From Myxococcales bacterium (GTDB lineage Bacteria > Myxococcota > Myxococcia > Myxococcales > Myxococcaceae), in NCBI GenBank assembly GCA_003153055.1, contig PMBV01000413.1, positions 1 through 53,368 of the forward strand: a stretch of DNA of 53,368 nucleotides, read 5' to 3'. Every line of letters begins with the position of its first letter. The stretch's first letter is position 1. The notes below the pieces were generated by a model. That model did not search any database. It was given only the letters and a program-made list of their open reading frames with translations, and was not told where the DNA came from. This document shows, in pieces, positions 37,521 to 46,470 of this stretch. The position numbers and the translations under genes were made by a program.

Positions 37521-37841
37521 ATGAGGATCTCCGCGTCGAGTGTTGCTCAGTCGGGCCTCCAGGCCGCTTCCACGGCTCTCGAGGTCAGCGCCAACAACGT
37601 GGCCAATTCTCTGTCGACGGACTTCGTGCCGTCCCAGGCCGAGATGAGCGACGTCGCCGGAGGTGGCGTGCAGGTGTCCATCTCGAGCGCCGCGCGAGCA
37701 GGGACTCCGGGAACGGATCTCGTCGACGAAATGGTGAGTCAGAGCCGGGCGGTCGCGGCGTACCGGGCAAATTTGAAGTCCCTCCAGGCGGCAGACGACA
37801 CGACGGGCGTGCTGGTGAGCCTCGGAGGCAGCAGTCAGTAG
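37521..37841 (+). CDS. Minimal flagellar rod/hook-like protein
   Basis: The 106-residue protein joins the two conserved ends of flagellar rod proteins with almost nothing between. SGLQAASTALEVSANNVANS is the FlgB/FlgC/FlgG N-terminal signature, and DLVDEMVSQSRAVAAYRANLK is the C-terminal one. A normal rod protein has a longer central domain. No other flagellar gene is in the window. It may be an orphan remnant, or a building block of an extracellular structure in a non-flagellated relative. It is followed after 21 bases by the SprA-related gene. Confidence 0.75.
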   Translation: MRISASSVAQSGLQAASTALEVSANNVANSLSTDFVPSQAEMSDVAGGGVQVSISSAARAGTPGTDLVDEMVSQSRAVAAYRANLKSLQAADDTTGVLVSLGGSSQ

Positions 37842-37862
37842 TTCAGCAGGAGTTTGGAGACC

Positions 37863-38777
37863 ATGTCGGTTCGCGCGCTCTCACCCCCGGGCGCTCACTT
37901 CTCCACGGTCGAAGGGCCGCGAGGAGACGCCCATCCCATCGAGGGGACTCGTGTGCCCATCGACCGGGTGACCCTCTCGACCGACGCGAGACGGGGTGAA
38001 GGGGCGGTGCTCACCACCTGGGCGATGGATTCGTCGAGCGCCGTCGACCTCCTTCCCGTCATGATGACCCGAGGCTCCAACGGCGCGAGCGCTCCCAGCG
38101 TCAAGGCATCGTCTGCCGCGGAGCAGGCCGACGCAGGCCCCAATGGGGCGACCACCCCGCCGACGGTGGCGGATCGCGCGAGGTCCGCGGTGCACGCCCG
38201 GCTCATCTACTCGCGCACGGCGGCGGCCACCGACACCCCGGTGACCGAGAGCGCGCGGGGCACGGGCCTCGACTCTCCCCCCGACACGCCAGCGCCAGAC
38301 GTGCTGCCCGGAGCCGGAACTCAGGATGGCGCGGGGGAGACCGCCGCGACCTCGACGCCGGGTCGCCGGACAGCGGCCAAGAAGTCCGGTCTCAGCGTGG
38401 ATCAACAGCTCCTGGTCGATGAGCTCAAGACCCGTGACCGTCAGGTGCGCAGTCACGAGGCGGCCCACATGGCGGCGGGGGGCTCGCTCACTGGAGCGGC
38501 CTCCTACACCTACGAGCAAGGCCCCGACGGGAGGTCGTACGCGGTCGGCGGCGAGGTGCCCATCAGCCTCCCGGCAGGCTCGAATCCCCGGGAGACCATC
38601 GAGCTGGCGAGGCAGGTTCGGGCGGCGGCGTTGGCCCCGGCTGACCCCTCGGCGCAAGACCTGAGGGTCGCCGCGGAGGCCTCGGTCGTCGAGCTCACGG
38701 CGACCCTCGAGCTGGCTCAGAGTCAGCGGGCGAAGGCTCCCACCAAGGCCGCGGCGAGGTACAGGGCGGCGCCCTGA
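37863..38777 (+). CDS. SprA-related putative metalloprotease
   Basis: ATG 37863 (AGGAG ten bases before) starts a 304-residue protein. The first 180 residues are low-complexity Ala/Thr/Pro. The C-terminal part carries the SprA-related core: DELKTRDRQVRSHEAAHMAA, with HEAAH as an HEXXH zinc-binding site, then GPDGRSYAVGGEVPISL and AALAPADPSAQD. The family is annotated as a putative metalloprotease of unknown target. No signal peptide is obvious. Its neighbour, the mini flagellar rod gene, suggests a link to surface assembly, but this is inference. Confidence 0.8.
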   Translation: MSVRALSPPGAHFSTVEGPRGDAHPIEGTRVPIDRVTLSTDARRGEGAVLTTWAMDSSSAVDLLPVMMTRGSNGASAPSVKASSAAEQADAGPNGATTPPTVADRARSAVHARLIYSRTAAATDTPVTESARGTGLDSPPDTPAPDVLPGAGTQDGAGETAATSTPGRRTAAKKSGLSVDQQLLVDELKTRDRQVRSHEAAHMAAGGSLTGAASYTYEQGPDGRSYAVGGEVPISLPAGSNPRETIELARQVRAAALAPADPSAQDLRVAAEASVVELTATLELAQSQRAKAPTKAAARYRAAP

Positions 38778-38846
38778 CGCGGGGAGCCGGGCGTCGCGGA
38801 TTTCCACTCTCGCGACGCTGGGTCTCAAGTGTTAGACGACAGCCCC

Positions 38847-40271
38847 ATGATTCGCTCGCGCCGCGCCGCCGCCTCCTCCTCGCGTGTCGTTGCTTGGCCC
38901 CTCGTCGCCGTCGGCCTGGCGATGGCCGCCTGCGAGAAGCCTCCCGCCGCCAAGGTCGAGGCGCCCAAAGACGCGGGCGCGCCTGCTCGCCACGTGTCCG
39001 TGCTGGTGACGGGCCACGAGACGGGTCACCTCGTCTCCGACGGCCCCCGGCTGGTCGCCCAGTGGACCGCCAAGGAGAAGTGGCCCGACGCCATCGCCCT
39101 CTCCACCGGAGACATCTTCTCTGGGCTGGCCGTGTCGTCGCACTTCCTCGGAGAGCCCTCAGCCGAGGTGGCCAAGGCGCTCCAGTACCGCGCCGCCGCG
39201 CTGGGCAACCACGACCTCGACCTCGGCCTCGAGACCCTGCGCGGGTTTCGCTCGACGTCTGGGCTCACCTTCCTGGCGGCCAACCTGAAAGACAAGGCCG
39301 GCGCCGAGCAGCCCCTCAAGCTCGAGCCCTTCACCGTCATCGAGCGCGGGGGCATCAAGGTCGGCGTGGTGGGGCTGACCAGCGGGAAGACCATTGGCAC
39401 CACCGTGGCCGGTCGAGCCTCGGGCCTCGAGCTCATTCCCACCGAGGCGGCGCTGCCTCCCGCCCTCGCTGGCGTGAAGAAGGCGGGCGCCGAGGTCGTC
39501 GTGGTGCTGGTCGACGACTGCTTCGACACCCTCTCCAAGTCCTTCGAGGGCCACCCCGAGTGGTCGGCGGACCTGGTGGTCGGGAGCCGTTGCGACGGGC
39601 CCAACGAGTCGAAGGTGCGCGGCATCCCCTTCTTCTCGGTGGGTGATGACCTCTCGTTCTACGTCTCGGCCGCCATCGAGCTGTCGGGCACCGGCGCCCG
39701 CTCGGTCAAGGTCGCTCGCACCGAGCTCGCCCCCAAGGGCCCGGAGGACGTCGACATGGTGGCCCTGCGCGAGCGCTGGCAGAAGAAGCTCGATGAGCAC
39801 CTGGGTCAGGTCATCGGCTTCTCCAAGGCCGGCGTGGCTCAGGAAGCTCCCCAGCTGCGCACCTGGGTCGCCACCGCGCTCCGAGACGAGACCAAGTCCG
39901 ACGCGGGCCTCATCAACCGAAAGGGCATTCGGTCAGAGCTGCCCAAGGGCCCCATCACCAAGGCCCACATCTACTCGATGATTCCCTTCGAGAACGCGGT
40001 GCTGACGGTGAAGGTCACCGGCGAGACCCTCGAGAAGCTCAAGGCCAACCCCGAGGCGGTGCTGGTGCTGCCGCCCGGTAAGCTCGAGAAAGAGAAGGAA
40101 TACCAGCTCGCCACCACTGAGTACCTCTACTTCGGAGGAGACGGCCTGGGTCTCGAGGCCATTGCCCCGCACCCCGAGCTCACCGGCCAGGTGTGGCAGA
40201 CCCCGGTCATCGCGTGGTTCGAGCGGCTCCAGTCGTCGGAGAAGCGCCCTCTGGAGAAGCTGGCGAAGTAG
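38847..40271 (+). CDS. 5'-nucleotidase/UshA-like lipoprotein
   Basis: The 474-residue lipoprotein has a signal peptide and lipobox MAAC with Cys 29. The N-terminal calcineurin-like metallophosphoesterase domain (about 50-290) has STGDIFSGL and ALGNHDLDLG, the Asp/Asn/His metal sites. A 5'-nucleotidase C-terminal domain follows (about 320-465). The first conserved DXHG of the family is not obvious (VLVTGHETGH instead), so catalysis is uncertain. Likely an outer-membrane or periplasmic nucleotide phosphatase. Start ATG 38847 gives the lipobox at the right distance. Confidence 0.8.
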   Translation: MIRSRRAAASSSRVVAWPLVAVGLAMAACEKPPAAKVEAPKDAGAPARHVSVLVTGHETGHLVSDGPRLVAQWTAKEKWPDAIALSTGDIFSGLAVSSHFLGEPSAEVAKALQYRAAALGNHDLDLGLETLRGFRSTSGLTFLAANLKDKAGAEQPLKLEPFTVIERGGIKVGVVGLTSGKTIGTTVAGRASGLELIPTEAALPPALAGVKKAGAEVVVVLVDDCFDTLSKSFEGHPEWSADLVVGSRCDGPNESKVRGIPFFSVGDDLSFYVSAAIELSGTGARSVKVARTELAPKGPEDVDMVALRERWQKKLDEHLGQVIGFSKAGVAQEAPQLRTWVATALRDETKSDAGLINRKGIRSELPKGPITKAHIYSMIPFENAVLTVKVTGETLEKLKANPEAVLVLPPGKLEKEKEYQLATTEYLYFGGDGLGLEAIAPHPELTGQVWQTPVIAWFERLQSSEKRPLEKLAK

Positions 40272-40274
40272 CCG

Positions 40275-41459
40275 TCAGCTCCCTGGTGGGAGTTGCTCGG
40301 AGGGAAACCGAGTGTCCACCATGGTGCCGGCCGCGGAGCTGTCGACTTCCACCGTGCCACCCCAGCCGCTCACGAGCTGCTTCACCAGCGCCAGCCCGAG
40401 CCCAGTGCCGAGGCCGGCGCGCTTGGTGGTGAAGATTGGATCCTCGAGGTGGGCGCGGGCGTCGGGGTCGAACCCTGGGCCGTTGTCCTGAACCTGAAGC
40501 CAAACCGACCCGTCGTCCATGCCCAGGCGTATCGAGATGCGCCCCGAGGACGAGAGCGTCAACGCGTCGGCCGCGTTGGTCACCAGGTTCAGCACCACTT
40601 GCTGGGCCTGCATCGCGGGAACTCGTGCCACCACCGCCGTCTCGGGCAGCGAGAGGTCGATGGCGACGTACTTCGTGCGGCCGACGACACGCGTCATCCA
40701 CACCACGTCACGCACCACGTCGCGGAGGTCGACCATCGCGTCGGCACGGGCCGGAGCGCCGAGGCGCCGCACGGCCCCGGAGAGCTCCTCGAGCTTGCTG
40801 GTGGCCGAGAAGACGTCAGCGACCACCTCGCTGTCGACGTTGGAGTGCCGCACGTCCTCCATCGCCGAGCGGAGCACCGTGACGACGTTGTTCATCTCGT
40901 GCCCCAACCCGCTGGCGAAGGTGCCCATGGTGGCCAGACGTTCGGCCTCCTCGAGCTGGGCCTGCAGGGTCCGCAAGCGCTCGCTGGCCACGGCCTGTTG
41001 CCGCTCGTACCAGGCCAGCTTGCCCAGGTTCCCGACGCGGGCCATCAGCTCTGACGCGTAGAGCGGCTGGCCCACGAAGTCATCGGCTCCGGCTTCCAGC
41101 CCCCGGGAGCGATCGCCGGGCCGGTCGGGTGAGGTGATGAGCACCACCGGGAGCGCCTGCCCCGCGGCCTTGGTCTTCATGCGCCGACAAATCTCCACCC
41201 CGTCGAGACCTGGCAACACCATGTCGAGCAACACCACGTCAGGCCACGTCTCCTCGAGCGCCCCCACCGCCTGCTCGCCAGTCTCGAACTGCCGAACGTC
41301 GAAGCGAGCCACCAACATCTCGGCCATCGTCGCCCGCGAGACGGGGTCGTCGTGAACCAAGAAGACCGTGGGTCGCTTGTTGTGCTTCGGCAGTCTCAAC
41401 TGCGAAGGCGTCGCTCGCAGGTCGACAGTGTTCTGACGATCGGCTTGATTCAGCCACAT
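40275..41459 (-). CDS. Receiver-histidine kinase hybrid
   Basis: The 394-residue protein has an N-terminal receiver (about 30-145) with VHDD and phospho-acceptor Asp 79 in LLDMVLPG, then a coiled coil. The histidine kinase core follows with His 187 in GLGHEMNNV, then LVTNAADAL, QDNGPGFD and TGLGLALVKQL. The conserved receiver lysine is missing (VGQPL instead of TKP). No membrane segment is seen. It probably integrates signals from another kinase or from a partner regulator. It is convergent with the 5'-nucleotidase gene. Confidence 0.9.
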   Translation of the reverse strand: MWLNQADRQNTVDLRATPSQLRLPKHNKRPTVFLVHDDPVSRATMAEMLVARFDVRQFETGEQAVGALEETWPDVVLLDMVLPGLDGVEICRRMKTKAAGQALPVVLITSPDRPGDRSRGLEAGADDFVGQPLYASELMARVGNLGKLAWYERQQAVASERLRTLQAQLEEAERLATMGTFASGLGHEMNNVVTVLRSAMEDVRHSNVDSEVVADVFSATSKLEELSGAVRRLGAPARADAMVDLRDVVRDVVWMTRVVGRTKYVAIDLSLPETAVVARVPAMQAQQVVLNLVTNAADALTLSSSGRISIRLGMDDGSVWLQVQDNGPGFDPDARAHLEDPIFTTKRAGLGTGLGLALVKQLVSGWGGTVEVDSSAAGTMVDTRFPSEQLPPGS

Positions 41460-41603
41460 CAGCTCGCCTCTCTTGAATTGAGAAAACCCTGGAATCTGAA
41501 CGTACCACCCAGGTGCCTCCAGCCAAATTGAGGCGTATCAACCTGACTGATGTTCGCGACGACTCATCATGAACTCTCCAAATATGAGACGCTTGGCGAA
41601 GGG

Positions 41604-42659
41604 CTACCAGGTGACGTCTTGTTCTTCGGCTACGCCAGGAGCGGAATTCACTGGGTAGGTGATGCCGTCGACCTTGAGCGTGCCGTGCCAGAGGCCGAGC
41701 GGCTGGGCGAAGCGGCTCCGCACGAAGACCACATCTCGGTGCTCTCGGTGGGCGGCGAAAGGGCGGAAGGTGAGGTCGACGGCGCCATCGGCCGTCGTGA
41801 CACGCCAGCGATCGAGCACGTCGTCGTGGTTCCAGGTGAAGCGCGCGCGGCCCAGCGGCATCAGTCGGCCGTCTACCCAGGCGGCGTTCTCGTTGACGTC
41901 GTCTCGAGTTTCGTTGAACCCCTCGACGAGGTTGATGCCCAGCGGTTTTCCGTCTGGAGATCGCCCGCACACGAAGGCCCACCTCCAGGCGGTGTGACGA
42001 GCCAAGTAGCCGTGGGTGGAGTCGAGGCCCCCCACGCCCCCATCGAGACGGTATTTTCGCCCGCTGGCGGTGAGCTCTCCTTTGGCCAAGAGCCCGGCCC
42101 ATTTCTGGGTGACGTTCACCAGGCCGCCTTCAACCGGAGCGATGACGGTGAGGGCCGGCGTCGCGCCCGCCGCGGTGAGCTCGAGCTTCATGGACAGCTT
42201 CGGCCGGAGCGGCCACGGGAGGCCCAGCCGCAGCCGAGCGTGGTACCGCTCGTCACCGAAGGGTCGCCACGCCGTGAGGTGAGCGTCGGCCCGGTGAAAG
42301 CCGGCCGCCAGCCCGGCGCCGACGTACTGGTTCACGTGCACCAAGGGCCCGGGGAGGCCGAGGAAGCTGTCATCGGCCAGCACCCGCTGGGTGTCGAGGT
42401 CAACCGCCAGCGCGAAGGCGTTGGAGGTGTAGCCGAGGTCGACGATGGCGAAGGCGACCGCGACCTCCTGGGTGGCGACGAAGGCGTAGAACCACTTCTT
42501 GTGCTTGACGAAGCGCTCGAGGAGCGGCGGGCGAAAGGCTCCGCGCAGGGCGTCGAGGTCCACTCCGTCGAGCGAGCCCTGGTAGGTGCCGAAGCGAGGG
42601 GCGCCCAGTGAATCCTCCACCGAGAGAGGGGACGCCGGCAAAGGAGAGGTGGCGCGCAT
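41604..42659 (-). CDS. DUF2804 domain-containing protein
   Basis: The 351-residue protein matches DUF2804: HKKWFYAFVATQEVAVAFAI, NATH-like DSTHGYLARHTAWRWAF, LVEGFNETRDDVNENAAWV, and the C-terminal RSRFAQPLGLWHGTL. The family has a beta-rich fold related to lipocalin-like proteins of unknown function. No signal peptide is seen. ATG 42659 is preferred to the upstream TTG. It lies 62 bases after the di-heme peroxidase gene in the same direction. Confidence 0.85.
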   Translation of the reverse strand: MRATSPLPASPLSVEDSLGAPRFGTYQGSLDGVDLDALRGAFRPPLLERFVKHKKWFYAFVATQEVAVAFAIVDLGYTSNAFALAVDLDTQRVLADDSFLGLPGPLVHVNQYVGAGLAAGFHRADAHLTAWRPFGDERYHARLRLGLPWPLRPKLSMKLELTAAGATPALTVIAPVEGGLVNVTQKWAGLLAKGELTASGRKYRLDGGVGGLDSTHGYLARHTAWRWAFVCGRSPDGKPLGINLVEGFNETRDDVNENAAWVDGRLMPLGRARFTWNHDDVLDRWRVTTADGAVDLTFRPFAAHREHRDVVFVRSRFAQPLGLWHGTLKVDGITYPVNSAPGVAEEQDVTW

Positions 42660-42721
42660 GGGCAATGAGTCTACCCTGTCTCGCCAGCCCGAGCGCCCCG
42701 GGCCGGCGAAGGACCCAGCCC

Positions 42722-43750
42722 TCAGCTCGGGTCGGGCTTGGGGGTCTTCTTCCCCGAGGGCAGGGCCTTGGGCTGTGCGATGGCTTGCTTGGGCAGCTCG
42801 CCGGTGAGGGCCTTGAGGAAGGTGACGATGGCTCCTACTTCGTCTCGGCTCAGCTGCTTGCCCAGCTGGTACTGACCCATCGTCGCCACCATCTCGTCGA
42901 GCGTTCGCACGCTGCCGTCGTGGAGGTAAGGGCCGGTCTTCTCGATGTTCCTCAAGCTCGGCACCTTGAAGAAGAAGCGCTCGGTCTCGCTCTTCGTCAC
43001 CTTGGCCCGGCCCTCGTCCTTCAGGTTGGGGTAGGGCGCGACGAGGCCCAGCTTCTGGTACATGCCGCCGCCGACCGCCACGCCGTTGTGGCAGGTGGAG
43101 CAGCCCACGTCGAGGAACTGCTTGAGGCCGGCCTTCTCAGGGTCGGTGAGCGCGGCGGCCTCGCCGGCGAGGTACCGGTCGAAGCGCGACGGCGTCACCA
43201 GGGTGCGCTCGTAGGCGCCGATGGCCTTGGCCAGGTTGTCGTAGGTGATGGGCTGCGCGTCGGCGGGGAAGGCCTTCTTGAAGAGCGGGGCGTACCCGGG
43301 AATGGAGGCGACCACTGTCTCCACCGCGGCGGCGTCTTTCATCGCCATCTCAATCGGGTTGAGCACCGGCCCCTTGGCCTGGTCCTCGAGCGTCGCCGCC
43401 CGGCCGTCCCAGAACTGCGAGAGGTGCGCGCCAGCGTTGTACACCGTGGGGGCGTTGCGGTCGCCCTTCTGCTTCCGGTGTCCGGTCGACGTGGGCGTGC
43501 CGTCGACGCCGTACTTCTTCACGTCGTGGCAGCTGTTGCAGCTCACGTCGTGGTTCTTCGAGAGCCGCTGGTCGAAGAAGAGGAGCTTGCCCAGCTCGAT
43601 CTTCTCTTTGGTGACGGGGTTGTCCTGTGACTCGAGCTGCGCGGGGAGCGGCTTGAACACCGCCTTGGCGCGCTCCTCGAGGGAGGGCTCGACGGCCAGA
43701 CCGGCGGTGGCGACCAGCGACAGGAACAGCGGAGGGATACGGCGTGTCAT
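42722..43750 (-). CDS. Di-heme cytochrome c peroxidase (CcpA/MauG family)
   Basis: The 342-residue exported protein has a signal peptide (about 1-19) and two heme sites, CNSCH at 71-75 and CSTCH in the second domain. It reduces hydrogen peroxide with electrons from cytochrome c in the periplasm. FDQRLSKNHDVSC, NAPTVYNAGAHLSQFWDGR, NPIEMAM and the PYLHDGSVRTLDEMV segment are all family hallmarks. A palindromic operator lies directly upstream at 43766. It runs in the same direction as the PPTase and DUF2804 genes. Confidence 0.95.
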   Translation of the reverse strand: MTRRIPPLFLSLVATAGLAVEPSLEERAKAVFKPLPAQLESQDNPVTKEKIELGKLLFFDQRLSKNHDVSCNSCHDVKKYGVDGTPTSTGHRKQKGDRNAPTVYNAGAHLSQFWDGRAATLEDQAKGPVLNPIEMAMKDAAAVETVVASIPGYAPLFKKAFPADAQPITYDNLAKAIGAYERTLVTPSRFDRYLAGEAAALTDPEKAGLKQFLDVGCSTCHNGVAVGGGMYQKLGLVAPYPNLKDEGRAKVTKSETERFFFKVPSLRNIEKTGPYLHDGSVRTLDEMVATMGQYQLGKQLSRDEVGAIVTFLKALTGELPKQAIAQPKALPSGKKTPKPDPS

Positions 43751-43765
43751 GGATGCGCTCTTTTC

Positions 43766-43781
43766 TTAGACTTGGTCTAGA
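43766..43781. promoter_or_regulatory. Candidate peroxide/iron-type operator before the peroxidase
   Basis: TTAGACTTGGTCTAGA contains a perfect TAGAC-N3-GTCTA dyad 16 bases upstream of the peroxidase start. It covers the stop codon of the upstream PPTase gene. It resembles PerR boxes in the TTAGA/TCTAG ends, and could also suit an Rrf2-type regulator. The gene's role in peroxide removal makes peroxide regulation plausible. Confidence 0.45.
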
Positions 43782-44475
43782 GTTGAACCACATCTATCAG
43801 GCCAGGGGTTGGGGCGCCAGCGCCGAGCGGGCGAGCCAGGGCGAGGGCGGCGTCGGGGAGCCGGGCCAGGGCGACCCGGAGGAGGGGCCGTGAGAGGGCC
43901 GGTGGCGTGAGCGAGGCGACGGTGACGCTCCGGGCGCCCGGGTCGAACACGCCTCCCTGGCTGAGCTTCAAGGCGGCCTCCTTGAGGGCCCACACCGCGG
44001 CCTGGTGCCGTGGCGAGCGATGAGCCTGGCAGCCCTCGGCTTCACCTGCTGAGAAGACGCGGGAGCCGATGTGCTCGAGGCGGTGGCCGTCGGCGTCGTC
44101 GCACACGTCGACTCCCACTGGGCCCTGGGCCACGGCGGCCACGGCCCAGCGGCGGGTGTGGGTCAGGCTGAGGACCAGCGTGGGGTGAGGAGTGCCGTCG
44201 AGGTGCAGTGCCGGGGCGCCGCTCTCGAGGGGGAGAATCTCCACCCGCTCCGGGGCGAGGCCGAGCGCGGAGAGCAGCGCCTTGGCGGCCCGGCGGCCCG
44301 CGAGCCACTCGGACCGACGCAGCGGCCAGGGCATCTCGGAGAGGAGCTGGCGCTCCCTGGGGCCGAGCACGACAGCGGGCTCGCCTTCGACCCGCGGCTC
44401 GGCGAGCACGGCGACGTCCATCAGCCCTCGCGCCGCGTTCGATGGGAGCTCCGGGCCGAGCTCTGGTGCGCTCAT
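43777..44475 (-). CDS. 4'-phosphopantetheinyl transferase (Sfp type)
   Basis: The 232-residue product has VGVDVCDDAD (metal-binding), FSAGEAEG and WALKEAALKLSQG (the conserved WXXKEA lysine). It transfers 4'-phosphopantetheine from CoA to a carrier-protein serine, activating polyketide or non-ribosomal peptide synthases or fatty acid ACP. ATG 44475 follows GGAG by six bases and is preferred to ATG 44496. Myxobacteria have many carrier-protein systems; no such gene is in this window. Confidence 0.88.
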   Translation of the reverse strand: MSAPELGPELPSNAARGLMDVAVLAEPRVEGEPAVVLGPRERQLLSEMPWPLRRSEWLAGRRAAKALLSALGLAPERVEILPLESGAPALHLDGTPHPTLVLSLTHTRRWAVAAVAQGPVGVDVCDDADGHRLEHIGSRVFSAGEAEGCQAHRSPRHQAAVWALKEAALKLSQGGVFDPGARSVTVASLTPPALSRPLLRVALARLPDAALALARPLGAGAPTPGLIDVVQL

Positions 44476-44593
44476 CTCACGCTCCGAGGCGAGCATTCAC
44501 TCCTGGTGGTGGAACGCGCAGAGGTCACGAGGCAGCGTCTTTTTAGAAAACGGAGCCGCCACTCTATCGCCTGCTGAGCCGGCTCGCCACGCC

Positions 44594-45280
44594 TCACGGG
44601 CCCACGGTGTCAGGGCTTCCACGCAGGGAGATGACTCGCCACCCGTGCGCCTGGGCGTGGGACCTCAGGGTGTCGTCGGGGTCGACGGCCACGGGGTGAG
44701 TGACGGCGGAGAGGAGCGGCAGGTCGTTGAGCGAGTCGCTGTAGAACCAGCTCTTGGGGAAGCTGTGCCACCACAGCCCAATAGACTCGAGCCACGCCTC
44801 CACCCGCTCGACCTTCCCGGCCCGGAAGGCGGGGGTGCCGCGAGGCTTGCCAGTGAAGTGGCCCTTCACCTGCGCGGGGATGGTAGCGATGAGGTGGTGC
44901 ACGCCGAGTTCGCGGGCGATGGGACCGGTGACGAAGCTGTTGGTGGCGGTCACGATGGCCACCAGGTGACCGCCGTCGACGTGGCGCTGGAGGGCCGCCC
45001 GGGCCCCATCGGCGATCAACGCAGGGAGGCGGGTGGCCATGAATTCCTGGAGCCAGTTGTCGAGGTCCTCTCGAGGGTAGCGGGCGAGCGGGGCGAGCTG
45101 GAAGTCGAGGAAGGCATCGATGTCGAGGGTGCCCTGGGCGTACTGGCGGAAGAACTCGAAGCTGGGGCCCTCGTACGCCTCACGGTCGATGAGCCCCTTG
45201 GTGACGAGGAACTGGGTCCACTCGAAGTCCGAGTCGCCGGTGAGGAGCGTGTGGTCGAGGTCGAACAGGGCGAGCTCCAT
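44594..45280 (-). CDS. HAD-IB family phosphatase (SerB-like)
   Basis: The 228-residue protein has the HAD core: motif I ALFDLDHTLL with Asp 7 and Asp 9, motif II VTATN and motif III with SDSLNDLPLL. The first Asp forms the phospho-intermediate. Many relatives act on phosphoserine or small sugar phosphates. The cap region (about 20-90) is helical, as in HAD-IB. It lies between the PPTase and a hypothetical gene; no pathway is implied. Confidence 0.9.
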   Translation of the reverse strand: MELALFDLDHTLLTGDSDFEWTQFLVTKGLIDREAYEGPSFEFFRQYAQGTLDIDAFLDFQLAPLARYPREDLDNWLQEFMATRLPALIADGARAALQRHVDGGHLVAIVTATNSFVTGPIARELGVHHLIATIPAQVKGHFTGKPRGTPAFRAGKVERVEAWLESIGLWWHSFPKSWFYSDSLNDLPLLSAVTHPVAVDPDDTLRSHAQAHGWRVISLRGSPDTVGP

Positions 45281-45424
45281 GAGCGGGCACTGTAGCGTGC
45301 CTGGGCGGAGTTGAGCGCTCCGTTCAGGGCCGCTCGGCAGAGCCTGCCGACCGATGAGGCAGGAGCGCCGACCTCTCGTGGTGTGCGCTCCTCGTGGAGC
45401 CTGGCGCGGGGAGAGGCTCGGGGC

Positions 45425-46414
45425 ATGCGGCTCTTCCTTCCGGGCGTCCTGATGGTGTTGGTCTCAGCCGAGGTCGATGGGCTCGAGGAGCCACCCGAGC
45501 TGGTGAGTCTGAGGCAGACGGGCCGGTGGGACTCGACGCCGACGGGCTTTCGAATCATCGCGCTCTCGCAGCTGGCCGACGGGTGCGCGTTTCAGGGGCG
45601 GGCCGTGCCGAGCCGTGCCGCCGCGGCGAGGAGCTGCGTGCTCGACCTCGAGCGCCTGGCCCGGCGGACCCAGCGCAGCCGTCCCGAGGAGGTGGCCGAT
45701 GGCCTGTGGCTGAGCCACTTCAACCTCATCATGGGCGCGGAGGACGCGGTGGGAGGGTGCAGTGACCCCGCATTGCACGAGCGGGTGAGCCAGCGGCTGC
45801 GGGCCCTGTCGCTGGGAGACGCCCACGCCCACGCGCCGTCGTACGCGACGATGAAGCTCCGCTGGCCGGCCGACCAAGCGGCCACGCTCGCCAGCCTCGC
45901 GCGCTTCGACCGAGCCCATGGGCAGCACCTGGTCGAGGAGCCGCTCGCGCGATGGGAGGCGCAGCTCCAGGGCTCGATGGACGAGGCCCGACGGTTGCCG
46001 CGCTCGGAGGTGACCGGCCGAGCGGGGAGTGCGTTGATGGCACGAGGCTGTGCACAGTCTTTCATGACGCGCTATGTGGCCGAGGTCGACGCGCCGCTGG
46101 CCAAGACCTTCTGGGCCCCGTACGTCGAGCAGTACCTGGCGCGGCATGGACCGCTGGTCGGGTTTCGAGAGTGGCCGAGGGGCATCGAGCGACGGGCGGA
46201 TGCCGACTCGGGCCCCATCGTCGAGGGCGTGGGTGCCGCGGCCAGCGCGTTTGGAATCGCGGCTGCCCGGGCGATGGGTGAAGGGCTGTTGGCCGCGCAG
46301 CTCCAGGCGAGCGCCGACCTGGTGCTGGCAGTTGGGGTCGGCGGGAGCGCGGCTCAGGGGCTGCTGCCTGCCTCCATTCGATTCGTCGGGCGGTGGCAGC
46401 CGGCGGTGCGTTGA
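45425..46414 (+). CDS. Exported hypothetical protein (329 aa)
   Basis: ATG 45425 gives a start MRLFLPGVLMVLVSAEVDG that could be a signal peptide or membrane anchor. The long middle region has a conserved-looking core with GLWLSHFNLIMGAEDAVGG, LRWPADQAATLASLARFDR and FWAPYVEQYLARHGPLVGFR. A C-terminal hydrophobic part (about 265-320, GPIVEGVGAAASAFGIAAAR) may lie near a membrane. No family was recognised. The upstream extension to 45311 is rejected because it lacks a signal sequence. Confidence 0.6.
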   Translation: MRLFLPGVLMVLVSAEVDGLEEPPELVSLRQTGRWDSTPTGFRIIALSQLADGCAFQGRAVPSRAAAARSCVLDLERLARRTQRSRPEEVADGLWLSHFNLIMGAEDAVGGCSDPALHERVSQRLRALSLGDAHAHAPSYATMKLRWPADQAATLASLARFDRAHGQHLVEEPLARWEAQLQGSMDEARRLPRSEVTGRAGSALMARGCAQSFMTRYVAEVDAPLAKTFWAPYVEQYLARHGPLVGFREWPRGIERRADADSGPIVEGVGAAASAFGIAAARAMGEGLLAAQLQASADLVLAVGVGGSAAQGLLPASIRFVGRWQPAVR

Positions 46415-46444
46415 TCGCCGGCCGTGGACGTCTTGCGTGGGCAA

Positions 46445-46470
46445 ATACGATGCGATACTGTGTCGTATCG
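46445..46470. promoter_or_regulatory. Overlapping dyads at the TetR gene start
   Basis: ATACGA at 46445-46450 pairs with TCGTAT at 46463-46468, and CGATAC at 46453-46458 pairs with GTATCG at 46465-46470. The latter arm touches the GTG start codon. Such overlapping 6-bp dyads are typical of TetR operators. Any promoter here would produce a very short or leaderless transcript. Autoregulation of the TetR-cruF pair is the likely role. Confidence 0.5.
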
